A stretch of DNA of 64,000 nt from Streptomyces kurssanovii (GCF_014649695.1 NZ_BMTN01000004.1:186001-250000); one strand, 5' to 3'; counted from the first letter of the stretch, positions 46,596-53,321 are shown. A program made the numbers and translations. The notes: a model not told the origin generated them from the letters alone.

Positions 46596-46626
46596 GGCCG
46601 GACCCAAGATTTTGGCGGGTCCGGCC
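46596..46626 (+). promoter_or_regulatory. hairpin in the citrate synthase / pdxH intergenic region
   Basis: GGCCGGACCC (46596-46605) pairs with GGGTCCGGCC (46617-46626) across an 11-nt loop, about 100 nt upstream of pdxH. It could be an attenuator in a pdxH leader transcript; no typical riboswitch core is seen. Confidence 0.4.
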
Positions 46627-46729
46627 GATGCGGGGAAGCGTGACATCCGGCACACTGCCCCATTTCGCCCGAGGAGGATTGACGGCACTCCGTGCCGGGC
46701 AAACTCGGTCCCTACGGCAGGATGGCGTC

Positions 46730-47464
46730 GTGACCGACCACGCCGCCGCTCCCGAACCCCGACCCTCGGACGTGACCGTCGCGGGCCTGCCCGTACCCCA
46801 CCCGGCAGAGACGGAACTCGTCGTCCCGGACCCCGCCGTCATGCGCGAGCAGTACCGCTCGACACCGCTCGACGAGGACGCACTGGCCGCGGGACCCATG
46901 GAACAGTTCGCGCAGTGGTTCGCCGAAGCCGCCGCGGCCGCCCTGCTGGAGCCCAACGCGATGATCGTCTCGACGGCGACTCCCGACGGCCGGCCCTCCT
47001 CGCGCACGGTGCTGCTGAAGCAGTACGACGCCCGCGGCTTCGTCTTCTTCACCAACTACGACTCGCGGAAGGGCCGCGAGATCGACGCCAACCCGCACGT
47101 CTCGCTGCTCTTCCCCTGGCATCCGCTCGAGCGCCAGATCATCGTCACCGGCCGGGCCGCCCGCATCGGCCGCGACGAGACCGCCACCTACTTCCGCACC
47201 CGCCCGCACGGCTCCCAGCTCGGGGCCTTGGCGAGCGACCAGTCCCGGGTGATCTCCTCACGCGAGGAACTGCTGCGCCGGTACGAGGAGCTGTCCGCCC
47301 GTTACCCCGAGGGCGCCCAAGTTCCCGCGCCGGCCCACTGGGGCGGCATCCGGGTCGTGCCCGATGCGGTGGAGTTCTGGCAGGGCCACGAGAACCGCCT
47401 CCACGACCGGCTGCGGTACGTCCGCACGGACGGCGGCTGGACGATCGAACGGCTCGCCCCCTGA
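46730..47464 (+). CDS. pdxH: pyridoxamine 5'-phosphate oxidase
   Basis: A 244-residue flavoenzyme that oxidises pyridoxine or pyridoxamine 5'-phosphate to PLP. The FMN-binding core [53 protein letters not shown] and the C-terminal [13 protein letters not shown] block are canonical. Start GTG 46730 ([12 protein letters not shown]) gives a slightly long N-tail for the family; MREQY is an internal alternative. The gene faces the small RNA-like unit and shares its terminator. Confidence 0.92.
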   Translation: MTDHAAAPEPRPSDVTVAGLPVPHPAETELVVPDPAVMREQYRSTPLDEDALAAGPMEQFAQWFAEAAAAALLEPNAMIVSTATPDGRPSSRTVLLKQYDARGFVFFTNYDSRKGREIDANPHVSLLFPWHPLERQIIVTGRAARIGRDETATYFRTRPHGSQLGALASDQSRVISSREELLRRYEELSARYPEGAQVPAPAHWGGIRVVPDAVEFWQGHENRLHDRLRYVRTDGGWTIERLAP

Positions 47465-47493
47465 GCGGTCCGTCGGCCCGGTGGAAACGCAGA

Positions 47494-47565
47494 CGACCCG
47501 TGGGCCTTTGGTCCCTCCGTCCGGACGGAGGGAGCCGGCCGGACTTACCGGCGGCCCACGGGTCG
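47494..47565. terminator. three-branch terminator shared with pdxH
   Basis: Outer stem CGACCCGTGGGCC (47494-47506) with GGCCCACGGGTCG (47553-47565), 13 bp perfect. Inside are two hairpins: TCCCTCCGTCC/GGACGGAGGGA (47512-47533) and a smaller CCGGC...CCGG one. It lies 30 nt after the pdxH stop and at the 3' end of the minus-strand transcript. Confidence 0.65.
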
Positions 47566-47624
47566 GGTGACTGCTTGGGTTTCGGCAGACGACTGCCGAG
47601 GTGCACAGAGTGCGACGGCAGGCG

Positions 47625-47663
47625 TCAGCCCGCAGTCACCTCACGAGTCCGAAAAGAAATCAT
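47625..47663 (-). CDS. 12-residue peptide (MISFRTREVTAG) with extended Shine-Dalgarno
   Basis: ATG 47663 to TGA 47625-47627. Immediately upstream is AAAGGAGGTGATCC (minus strand, 47683-47670), an exact complement of the 16S rRNA 3' end (GGAUCACCUCCUUU) over 14 nt, longer than any other ribosome site in the window. Codons are A/T-rich at third positions (ATT, TCT, TTT, ACT, CGT), unlike neighbouring genes. The coding region overlaps stems of the small RNA. It might encode a leader or regulatory peptide, or the site may serve a non-coding role such as ribosome capture; no homolog is known to me. Confidence 0.55.
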   Translation of the reverse strand: MISFRTREVTAG

Positions 47664-47696
47664 GTTTTCGGATCACCTCCTTTCGCGTGTGCCCAC

Positions 47697-47725
47697 ACAC
47701 TAGGAAGCCTCGGCGGCAGGATCAA
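47697..47725 (-). promoter_or_regulatory. consensus-like promoter of the small RNA
   Basis: TTGATC (47725-47720), 17-bp spacer, TAGTGT (47702-47697), preceded on the minus strand by GGAAAAAACAGG, an A-rich UP-element-like stretch. It is the best housekeeping-type promoter in the window. The remaining region to 47967 upstream of the PAS gene contains no convincing gene. Confidence 0.6.
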
Positions 47726-47967
47726 CCTGTTTTTTCCGTGCGTTTTCCAGACCATCTGCGACCTGCGCGTTCCTGGCGAACTCACGCTCGGACGGCGATC
47801 GCAGATCCGCTTGGCGGAGCAGTTCCTCCATGACCTCGAGTGGCTGGGCGCCGTCCGTTCCAGGGCAGGGGTGATTTCCGGGAACCGTATGTGTTGTGCG
47901 TCACGTTGAAGTTGAATGGTGGTGACGGCATCAGCGCACGTGGACACGTCCTGCAGGGGGTCCCGGG

Positions 47968-49365
47968 ATGAGTGCTTCCAGGAGTGAGATCACCGACGCG
48001 CCCGGTGCCGGCGGGCGCGAGCCGGGGCCGCCGGGGGCGGATCTGCTCGCCGCGCTGCTCGACGGCATGGACGCCGCACTCTGTGCCTTCGACGCCGCCG
48101 GGGTCGTGACGCACTGGAACCGTGAGGCGGAGCGGATACTCGGCTGGTCGGCGCGGGAGGCCGTCGGGCGGCGGGGCTTCGCCGGATGGGCCGTGCGCAG
48201 CGCGGACGCCGCCGAGGTGCAGGGGCGGCTGATGGCCGCGATGGACGCGCCGGGCCGGCAGGTGCACGAGTTCGCGCTGCTGCGGAAGGACGGCGGGCGG
48301 GTGCTCGTACGGACCCAGTCCGCGCGGGTGCTGGGCGCGGACGGCGAGCCGGCCGGGGTGTACTGCGCCTTCAGCGAGGTGCACACCCAGATCGACCTGG
48401 AGCGGTCCATCGCGCTGAGCGAGGCGCTCTTCGACGAGGCGTCGTGGGGTGTCGTGCTGGTCGACGTGGATCTGCGGCCCGCCGTCGTCAACGTCGAGGC
48501 GGCCCGTGCGCTCGGGGCGGGGCGTACGTCCGCGCTGGGGCGGCCGCTCGGCGAGCTGCTGGAGCAGGGCGTGGAGGAGCTCGAGGGCGCGCTGCACCAT
48601 GTGCTGGCGGAGGGCGCACCGCGGGGTCTGGCGGACCTGTGGGTGGCCGTCGCGTCGACCGACGGGCGGGAGCAGCGGCGCTGCTGGCGCAGCGGGTTCG
48701 TACGGCTGGCCTCCCCGCTGGCGGAGGAGCCGGTTCCGCTCGGGGTGGGGTGGCTGTTCCACGACGTGACGGACGCCAAGCTGGCGGAGCAGGAGGCGAA
48801 CCGGCTGCGGTTCAGGTCGAGTCAGCTGCACCGGGCGGGGCGTGCGGCCTCCGAATGCGAGGACCCGCTGGAGGCGGCGACCGCGTATCTCGACTTCGCG
48901 CTGGCAGGCTTCGCCGACCATGCCCTGCTCGACGTGGCCGAGGGCGGTAAGGAGAGCGGCGGTGCGGGCGGCGGTACCGAGGGCGGCGGGGAGCGGTTGG
49001 TGCGGGCCGTCGCGTCACCGGCCGGCGCGCCCGGCCCCGCGGCGGGAGTGGCGGGCGGCGGGCTTCCGGTGCGGTACGCGCCCGGGCACCCGGCGCTCCA
49101 GGCCGTGGAGCGGCTCGGTTCGGTCCGGGCGAGCGTCGGCGCGGAGGGCACGCCCGGGGAGTGGGCGGAGCGCCGGCAATGGCCCAAGGACGCGGCGCAC
49201 GCCTTGTGCACGGTGCTGCGCAGCCGTGGCCGGACGGTCGGCGTGCTGACCTTCCTGCGAGGCGCGGCCCGTCCGGCGTTCGAGCGCCCGGACGCCGTAT
49301 ACGCGGAGAGCGTCGCGGTGCTCACCGCCTCGGCACTGGACCTGGCGCAGTCGACGGGCGACTGA
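47968..49365 (+). CDS. PAS-PAS-GAF-type sensor protein without effector domain
   Basis: A 465-residue cytoplasmic protein. PAS 1 (~30-145: DGMDAALCAFDAAGVVTHWNREAERILGW) and PAS 2 (~150-275: DEASWGVVLVDVDLRPAVVNVEAARAL) are followed by a linker and a GAF-like domain (~285-460: DFALAGFADHALLDV, RGRTVGVLTFLRG). In streptomycetes such modules usually precede PP2C phosphatase (SpoIIE) domains; here the protein ends after GAF. ATG 47968. It may regulate by protein contact only; this is inference. Confidence 0.75.
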   Translation: MSASRSEITDAPGAGGREPGPPGADLLAALLDGMDAALCAFDAAGVVTHWNREAERILGWSAREAVGRRGFAGWAVRSADAAEVQGRLMAAMDAPGRQVHEFALLRKDGGRVLVRTQSARVLGADGEPAGVYCAFSEVHTQIDLERSIALSEALFDEASWGVVLVDVDLRPAVVNVEAARALGAGRTSALGRPLGELLEQGVEELEGALHHVLAEGAPRGLADLWVAVASTDGREQRRCWRSGFVRLASPLAEEPVPLGVGWLFHDVTDAKLAEQEANRLRFRSSQLHRAGRAASECEDPLEAATAYLDFALAGFADHALLDVAEGGKESGGAGGGTEGGGERLVRAVASPAGAPGPAAGVAGGGLPVRYAPGHPALQAVERLGSVRASVGAEGTPGEWAERRQWPKDAAHALCTVLRSRGRTVGVLTFLRGAARPAFERPDAVYAESVAVLTASALDLAQSTGD

Positions 49366-49406
49366 GGCCGATGAGCGGGCGGCCCCTGGCCAGGGCTCCG
49401 GCGGGC

Positions 49407-50162
49407 TCAGTGCCGGAAGAAGATGCGGTCCCGGTACTCGGCCATCACGCGGCCGTTCCACTCGTGCCCGCCGTCGACGTTGCCCGAGCGCAGCAGCGGC
49501 GGCTCGATGCCCCGGTCGGCGAGCTGCTCCGCCGCGGCGGCCATCGTCGCCTGCATCAGCGCGCTGGTCACGACGGTCGAGGCGGGCGCGAACGGTGCTT
49601 CGATGCTCTCGTGGGTCAGCTCCGCGTCGCCGACGGCGATGTGGGAGTCGAGCACGATGTCGCAGTGGTCCTTGAGGAACGTGCCGGACGAGTGGCGGGA
49701 CTTCGTCTCCGTGGCGTAGGCGACGGAGGTCACACCGATGACCGTGAGGCCGAGGGCACGGGCGTTCATGGCCATCTCGACGGGCAGCGCGTTGCGTCCC
49801 GAGAGGGAGATGATCACGAGCAGGTCGCCGGCCCGTGCGGGGCTGGAGTCGAGCACCGCGCCCGCGAGCCCGTCGACGCGCTCGAGCGCGGAGCCGAGGG
49901 TGGCCGGCATGACGTCGACGCCGACGACGCCGGGTACGGCGAGCAGGTTCATCACGGCGAGACCGCCGGCCCGGTAGACGACGTCCTGCGCGGCGAGCGA
50001 GGAGTGGCCGGCGCCGAACGCGAAGAGCCGGCCGCCCGCTTGGACGGTGTCGGCGACGGCGGAACCGGCGGCCGCGATGTTGCGGGACTCCTCGTCCCGC
50101 ACGCGCTGCAGCAGACCGATCGCGGCGTCGAAGAACTGACCGGCCAGCTTGCTCTCGCTCAT
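49407..50162 (-). CDS. SIS-domain sugar-phosphate binding protein (UPF0309-like)
   Basis: A 251-residue SIS protein. The phosphosugar loop is represented by LFAFGAGHSSLAAQDVVYRAGG and DLLVIISLSGRNALPVEMAMNARALGL. The family includes sugar isomerase-like proteins that bind N-acetylglucosamine- or muramate-type phosphates. ATG 50162 (MSESKLAGQFFD) is the natural start. It diverges from the iron regulator; TTGACA is visible upstream (50249-50244) with a weak -10. Confidence 0.82.
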   Translation of the reverse strand: MSESKLAGQFFDAAIGLLQRVRDEESRNIAAAGSAVADTVQAGGRLFAFGAGHSSLAAQDVVYRAGGLAVMNLLAVPGVVGVDVMPATLGSALERVDGLAGAVLDSSPARAGDLLVIISLSGRNALPVEMAMNARALGLTVIGVTSVAYATETKSRHSSGTFLKDHCDIVLDSHIAVGDAELTHESIEAPFAPASTVVTSALMQATMAAAAEQLADRGIEPPLLRSGNVDGGHEWNGRVMAEYRDRIFFRH

Positions 50163-50297
50163 CGCCGAGCCCTTTCCGCAGGGGTGAGGGGAATACCTGG
50201 GGTACCCGTGTCGCGGATCACGTTGCGGTCTGGACCATTGCCCTGTCAATACGGCCCTGGCACAGCGCGGCACGGTTGTCGGCGCGATGCGCAAGAA

Positions 50298-50326
50298 TTG
50301 ACCTGGGGCCAGCGAACGACTGATTT
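50298..50326 (+). promoter_or_regulatory. promoter of the DtxR-type regulator gene
   Basis: TTGACC (50298-50303), 17-bp spacer and TGATTT (50321-50326), ending 25 nt before the ATG. No clear iron box overlaps it. Confidence 0.5.
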
Positions 50327-50330
50327 CAAG

Positions 50331-51023
50331 TCACAGCATCGAGGGGCACGTATGTCCGGACTGATCGACACGACGGAGATGTATCTCCGCACCATCCTCG
50401 AGCTCGAGGAGGAAGGTGTGGTGCCCATGCGGGCCCGAATCGCGGAACGGCTCGACCAGAGCGGTCCGACGGTCAGCCAGACCGTGGCGCGCATGGAGCG
50501 CGACGGTCTGGTGACGGTGGCCGGGGACCGGCATCTGGAACTGACCGGCGAAGGCCGGCAGCTGGCCACACGCGTGATGCGCAAGCACCGGCTCGCCGAG
50601 TGTCTGCTCGTCGACGTGATCGGGCTGGAGTGGGAGCAGGTCCACGCGGAGGCCTGCCGCTGGGAGCACGTGATGAGCGAGGCGGTGGAGCGGCGGGTGC
50701 TGGAGCTGCTGCGTCACCCGACGGAGTCGCCGTACGGGAATCCGATCCCGGGCCTCGAGGAGCTGGGGGAGAAGGCCGAGGCCGACCCGTTCCTGGACGA
50801 CAGCATGGTCTCCCTGGCCGAGCTGGACCCGGGTCCGGACGGCAAGACGGTCGTCGTGCGACGGATCGGCGAGCCGATCCAGACCGACGCCCAGCTGATG
50901 TACACGCTGCGGCGTGCGGGCGTGCAGCCCGGTTCCGTGGTGAGCGTGACGGAGTCCGCGGGCGGTGTGCTCGTGGGCAGCAGCGGTGAGGCGGCGGAGC
51001 TGGAGGCGGAGGTCGCCTCGCAC
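50331..51023 (-). CDS. antisense ORF overlapping the iron regulator gene (Adm-like)
   Basis: A 230-codon frame lies entirely opposite the iron regulator gene, starting GTG at 51023. Its product is rich in Arg, His, Leu and Gln with no recognised domain, as antisense translations tend to be. I list it because in S. coelicolor an antiparallel gene (adm) overlapping dmdR1 has been described as encoding a protein that influences siderophore and antibiotic production. The position here is equivalent, but the sequence alone does not prove expression. Confidence 0.3.
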   Translation of the reverse strand: MRGDLRLQLRRLTAAAHEHTARGLRHAHHGTGLHARTPQRVHQLGVGLDRLADPSHDDRLAVRTRVQLGQGDHAVVQERVGLGLLPQLLEARDRIPVRRLRRVTQQLQHPPLHRLAHHVLPAAGLRVDLLPLQPDHVDEQTLGEPVLAHHACGQLPAFAGQFQMPVPGHRHQTVALHARHGLADRRTALVEPFRDSGPHGHHTFLLELEDGAEIHLRRVDQSGHTCPSML

Positions 51024-51044
51024 GTGTTCGTCGCGAAGCGCTGA
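50352..51044 (+). CDS. dmdR1: iron-dependent DtxR/IdeR-type regulator
   Basis: A 230-residue metalloregulator. The winged helix (VVPMRARIAERLDQSGPTVSQTVARMERDGLV) and both metal sites are intact at canonical positions: Met10, Cys102, Glu105, His106 and His79, Glu83, His98. A C-terminal SH3-like domain follows (~150-230). It represses siderophore and iron-uptake genes when Fe2+ is available. The symbol follows the S. coelicolor ortholog I recall. ATG 50352 after GAGGGG. Confidence 0.93.
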   Translation: MSGLIDTTEMYLRTILELEEEGVVPMRARIAERLDQSGPTVSQTVARMERDGLVTVAGDRHLELTGEGRQLATRVMRKHRLAECLLVDVIGLEWEQVHAEACRWEHVMSEAVERRVLELLRHPTESPYGNPIPGLEELGEKAEADPFLDDSMVSLAELDPGPDGKTVVVRRIGEPIQTDAQLMYTLRRAGVQPGSVVSVTESAGGVLVGSSGEAAELEAEVASHVFVAKR

Positions 51045-51074
51045 GGCGCTGAGGCGCGACGTCTGGCATGCAGT

Positions 51075-51153
51075 GCTGACGTCTTGAGGCGCCGGCGTCT
51101 GAGGCGCTGACGTCTTGAGGCGCCGGCGTCCTGTGGCGCCGGCGTCCTGAGAC
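51075..51153. repeat. 16-nt tandem repeat downstream of the iron regulator
   Basis: Five contiguous units (51075, 51091, 51106, 51122, 51138) of consensus GCYGRCGTCYTGAGGC; the second is 15 nt. Degenerate copies extend to about 51240. The period is not a codon multiple. The geneless stretch 51045-51830 holds this repeat, two hairpins and a LexA-like box. Confidence 0.75.
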
Positions 51154-51248
51154 GGGAAGGTCTTGAGGCGGCTGACGTCCTGAGACGGGAACGTCCCGGA
51201 GCGCCGACGCCGCGCAGCGCCGGCGTCCTGAGGTGCTGCTGCGGGTCC

Positions 51249-51290
51249 GGACCGGCCCCGTCCCCTCCCCGGAGGAGGCGGGGCCGGTCC
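51249..51290 (+). terminator. terminator hairpin
   Basis: GGACCGGCCCCG (51249-51260) and CGGGGCCGGTCC (51279-51290) give a 12-bp perfect stem with an 18-nt loop, about 200 nt after the iron regulator, followed by GTTATTT. Confidence 0.7.
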
Positions 51291-51533
51291 GTTATTTCAC
51301 ATGGATGAAACCGTTTTCCGTCCGGAATGGCAGCGGCCGCGGCAATCGCGTGCCACTCTGAGGCTGAGGCATATGGCCACGGCCGGGGGGTGGGGACTCC
51401 CACCGAGGGCAGGGGAGGGATCCGGTGATGCGCCCGTCGTACGCCCCGCGCGGGAACCGGCGCGGACGCCCGCGTGGACTTCCGGGCGACTCCTTGTGCT
51501 GCCGCTTCTGCGGGAACCCGCTGACAGGAAGGA

Positions 51534-51559
51534 GTCCCGGCGCCCGAGGGCGCCGGGAC
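51534..51559. terminator. strong hairpin in the 51.0-51.8 kb intergenic region
   Basis: GTCCCGGCGCCC-GA-GGGCGCCGGGAC, 12-bp perfect stem. It lies inside a short open frame that has a good ribosome site, so it may be an attenuator or an end of an unrecognised transcript. Confidence 0.5.
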
Positions 51560-51728
51560 CTGTCCTCCCCCTGTGCTGACCCGGAGCCCCGAGCTCCCAG
51601 GGTCAATCCCCACGGACCGTTTTTCCCCGAGCGGCCCGCCTCCCGCAGAAGATCTCCCCTCGACAGCGCGAGTCAATCCCGGCAGGTGGTCACTCGAACG
51701 AGCGGTGTTGCGTGGCAGAACCGCTTTT

Positions 51729-51744
51729 TCGAATACAGGTTCGA
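51729..51744. promoter_or_regulatory. LexA (SOS) box candidate
   Basis: TCGAATACAGGTTCGA matches the actinobacterial LexA consensus TCGAAC-N4-GTTCGA except for one base. It fills the spacer directly upstream of a possible -10 TAGTCT (51745-51750), about 85 bp before the alpha/beta hydrolase start. Confidence 0.55.
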
Positions 51745-51776
51745 TAGTCTGACGGAGTTCGACCCGGGGTTCACTC

Positions 51777-51795
51777 GAGCCCCGACACGGGGCTC
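51777..51795 (+). promoter_or_regulatory. leader hairpin before the alpha/beta hydrolase
   Basis: GAGCCCCG-ACA-CGGGGCTC, an 8-bp perfect stem between the LexA-like box and the hydrolase start; it would lie in the 5' leader. Confidence 0.45.
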
Positions 51796-51830
51796 ATGAC
51801 GAGCCAGTCCTACTCGGGGGAGAGAAGGGG

Positions 51831-52706
51831 GTGCCAGGGCCGATGGTGCGGCGCATCGACGTGACCGGAGCAGGTGGCGTAAGCCTGGCTGCCTGGGAGT
51901 TCGCGGACCCGCCGAAGGGCCGCGTGGAAGGGGACCACGCCCCGGGGGTCTTATTGCTCCACGGCCTGATGGGCCGGGCATCGCACTGGGCCTCCACGGC
52001 CCGGTGGCTCACCGAGCGGCACCGCGCGGTCGCACTCGACCAGCGCGGCCACGGCCGCAGTGACAAACCCGCGGAAGGGCCGTACACCCGCGACGCGTAC
52101 GTGGCGGACGCCGAGGCCGCGATCGAACAGCTCGGCCTCGCGCCCGTGACCCTGATCGGTCACGCGATGGGCGCCCTCACCGCCTGGCAGCTCGCGGCCA
52201 AGCGCCCCGACCTGGTCCAGGCCCTGATCATCTGCGACATGCGGGCGTCCGCGCTCGGCGCCGCGTCGCAGCGCGAGTGGGAGGAGTGGTTCCGCTCCTG
52301 GCCCGTCCCGTTCGCGACCCTGGCGGACGTCCGCAAGTGGTTCGGCGAGGACGATCCCCGGGTCGAGCGGCCGAACCCGGCCCGCGGCGAGTTCTTCGCC
52401 GAGGTCATGGCGGAGCGGGCCGACGGCTGGCGCCCGGTGTTCTCCCGCCGGCAGATGCTCACGTCGCGGGAGACGTGGGTCCACGACGCCCACTGGGAGG
52501 AGCTGGCCCAGGTCCGCTGCCCCACGCTGGTGGTCCGCGGCCTCGACGGCGAACTCGGCCGCGCGGAGGCCCAGGAGATGGTCCGCGTACTGCCCCGCGG
52601 GCAGTACGGCGAGGTGTCCGACGCGGGACACCTGGTCCACTACGACTGCCCGTCCGGCTGGCGGACGGCGATCGAGCCGTTCCTGGACGGGGTCCTGACG
52701 CCGTGA
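51831..52706 (+). CDS. alpha/beta hydrolase-fold protein with nucleophile replaced by Ala
   Basis: A 291-residue alpha/beta hydrolase fold. LLLHGLMGRASHW is the oxyanion loop, RAVALDQRGHGRSDKP the conserved turn, and a terminal His lies in SDAGHLVHYD. The nucleophile elbow reads G-H-A-M-G: the serine expected at its centre is alanine (codon GCG, one change from TCG). Codon 41 (51951-51953) is TTA, rare in this genome and read by bldA tRNA. GTG 51831 follows GGGGGAGAG; ATG 51843 is an alternative. It may be a non-catalytic relative, or use another residue. Confidence 0.78.
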   Translation: MPGPMVRRIDVTGAGGVSLAAWEFADPPKGRVEGDHAPGVLLLHGLMGRASHWASTARWLTERHRAVALDQRGHGRSDKPAEGPYTRDAYVADAEAAIEQLGLAPVTLIGHAMGALTAWQLAAKRPDLVQALIICDMRASALGAASQREWEEWFRSWPVPFATLADVRKWFGEDDPRVERPNPARGEFFAEVMAERADGWRPVFSRRQMLTSRETWVHDAHWEELAQVRCPTLVVRGLDGELGRAEAQEMVRVLPRGQYGEVSDAGHLVHYDCPSGWRTAIEPFLDGVLTP

Positions 52707-53101
52707 TTCCGGTGACGCGGGGCGAGTTGCACATCATCGGCGTCGAATCGGCGGACACCGGGGCGGCCGTGTGCGTCGTCCGGTGCGTGGGCGGCGTCGC
52801 GCGGACGGGACAGGCGTACGAGGCCGGGAGCCTCGTGCTCGACCGGATCGAGAAGTACGGACACGGCCTGGATGCCGTCGACCCTCCCCGCAGCGCCAAG
52901 GTGCGTCTCCTGGGGGAGGGCGTGGCCCGCATCCTGGCGAGGACCGTCATATCGACCGACGGGCCCCGCCGCTCCACGTTTGGCGGTCCGCCCGAGCCGT
53001 GGCGGGCCGCGGAGGACGCGCCGGGGCGGGGCAGTGTCCGTGCGGCCGGGGAGGTCGCCTTCGGGCGGCCGGCGGCCGCCTGGAAGTGGTCGGGGCAGTA
53101 A
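52703..53101 (+). CDS. hypothetical protein coupled to the hydrolase
   Basis: A 132-residue protein of unknown family, starting GTG 52703 with a 4-nt overlap onto the hydrolase stop. The N-terminal part (GELHIIGVESADTGAAVCVVRCVGGVARTGQAYE) has the beta-rich look of a small binding domain. Its stop lies in a perfect inverted repeat (53092-53123). It may form one functional unit with the following small ORF. Confidence 0.6.
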   Translation: MIPVTRGELHIIGVESADTGAAVCVVRCVGGVARTGQAYEAGSLVLDRIEKYGHGLDAVDPPRSAKVRLLGEGVARILARTVISTDGPRRSTFGGPPEPWRAAEDAPGRGSVRAAGEVAFGRPAAAWKWSGQ

Positions 53102-53321
53102 CCGGTCCACCGGCTACTGCCCCGACCCCGACTGCCGGCCGTCCGTCGCCGCCGCCCTCGACCGGGCCGGGATCCCGCGACCCGCGGGGTTCACGCACGC
53201 GTTCGTCTTCCGCCACTGCACGGGCCGCACGGCGCTCGACGTCGTGCGGGAGGAACACTTCGTGCGCGTCTTCTGCGGCGAGGACCGGCCGGGGGTGGCG
53301 CGGCCGCCTGAACTCAGCTGA
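53034..53321 (+). CDS. small hypothetical protein, start uncertain
   Basis: The reliable part is the last ~65 residues: YCPDPDCRPSVAAALDRAGI, then FTHAFVFRHCTGRTALDVVREEHFVRVFCGE. It has a CPDPDC knuckle that could bind metal. No good start exists close to that region; GTG 53034 is a guess, and the first 30 codons read like an out-of-frame copy of the previous gene. A frameshift joining it to 52703-53101 is possible. Its stop overlaps the convergent gene by 8 nt. Confidence 0.4.
   Translation: MSVRPGRSPSGGRRPPGSGRGSNRSTGYCPDPDCRPSVAAALDRAGIPRPAGFTHAFVFRHCTGRTALDVVREEHFVRVFCGEDRPGVARPPELS
53092..53123. terminator. perfect inverted repeat at the end of the 52.7-kb gene
   Basis: GGGGCAGTA (53092-53100) and TACTGCCCC (53115-53123), enclosing ACCGGTCCACCGGC which itself folds. 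The stop codon TAA lies inside. It could be a terminator or a translational recoding structure. Confidence 0.5.

Larger units (their letters stand above)
47490..47690 (-). ncRNA. candidate structured small RNA with short ORF
   Basis: A predicted ~200-nt minus-strand transcript. Promoter: TTGATC, 17-bp spacer, TAGTGT, with an upstream A-tract. Structures in order: stem TCCGAAAA/TTTTCGGA with the ATG in its loop; GGTGACTGC (47640-47632) pairing with GCAGTCACC (47574-47566); hairpin CGGCAG-x4-CTGCCG (47598-47583); then the terminator-like outer arms GACCCGTGGGCC type (47494-47506 with 47553-47565) enclosing the perfect palindrome TCCCTCCGTCCGGACGGAGGGA (47512-47533 in two halves). Transcription was not observed, but promoter, ribosome site and structure agree in direction. 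Confidence 0.6.

Noticed and set aside
47670-47684. 16S rRNA fragment on the plus strand (GGATCACCTCCTTTC)
   Set aside because: Only the last 14-15 nt match; no other rRNA sequence is nearby. It is better read as a ribosome site on the minus strand.
47660-47947. 95-codon minus-strand frame upstream of the PAS gene
   Set aside because: Would overlap the small RNA promoter, lacks a ribosome site and has no recognisable features.
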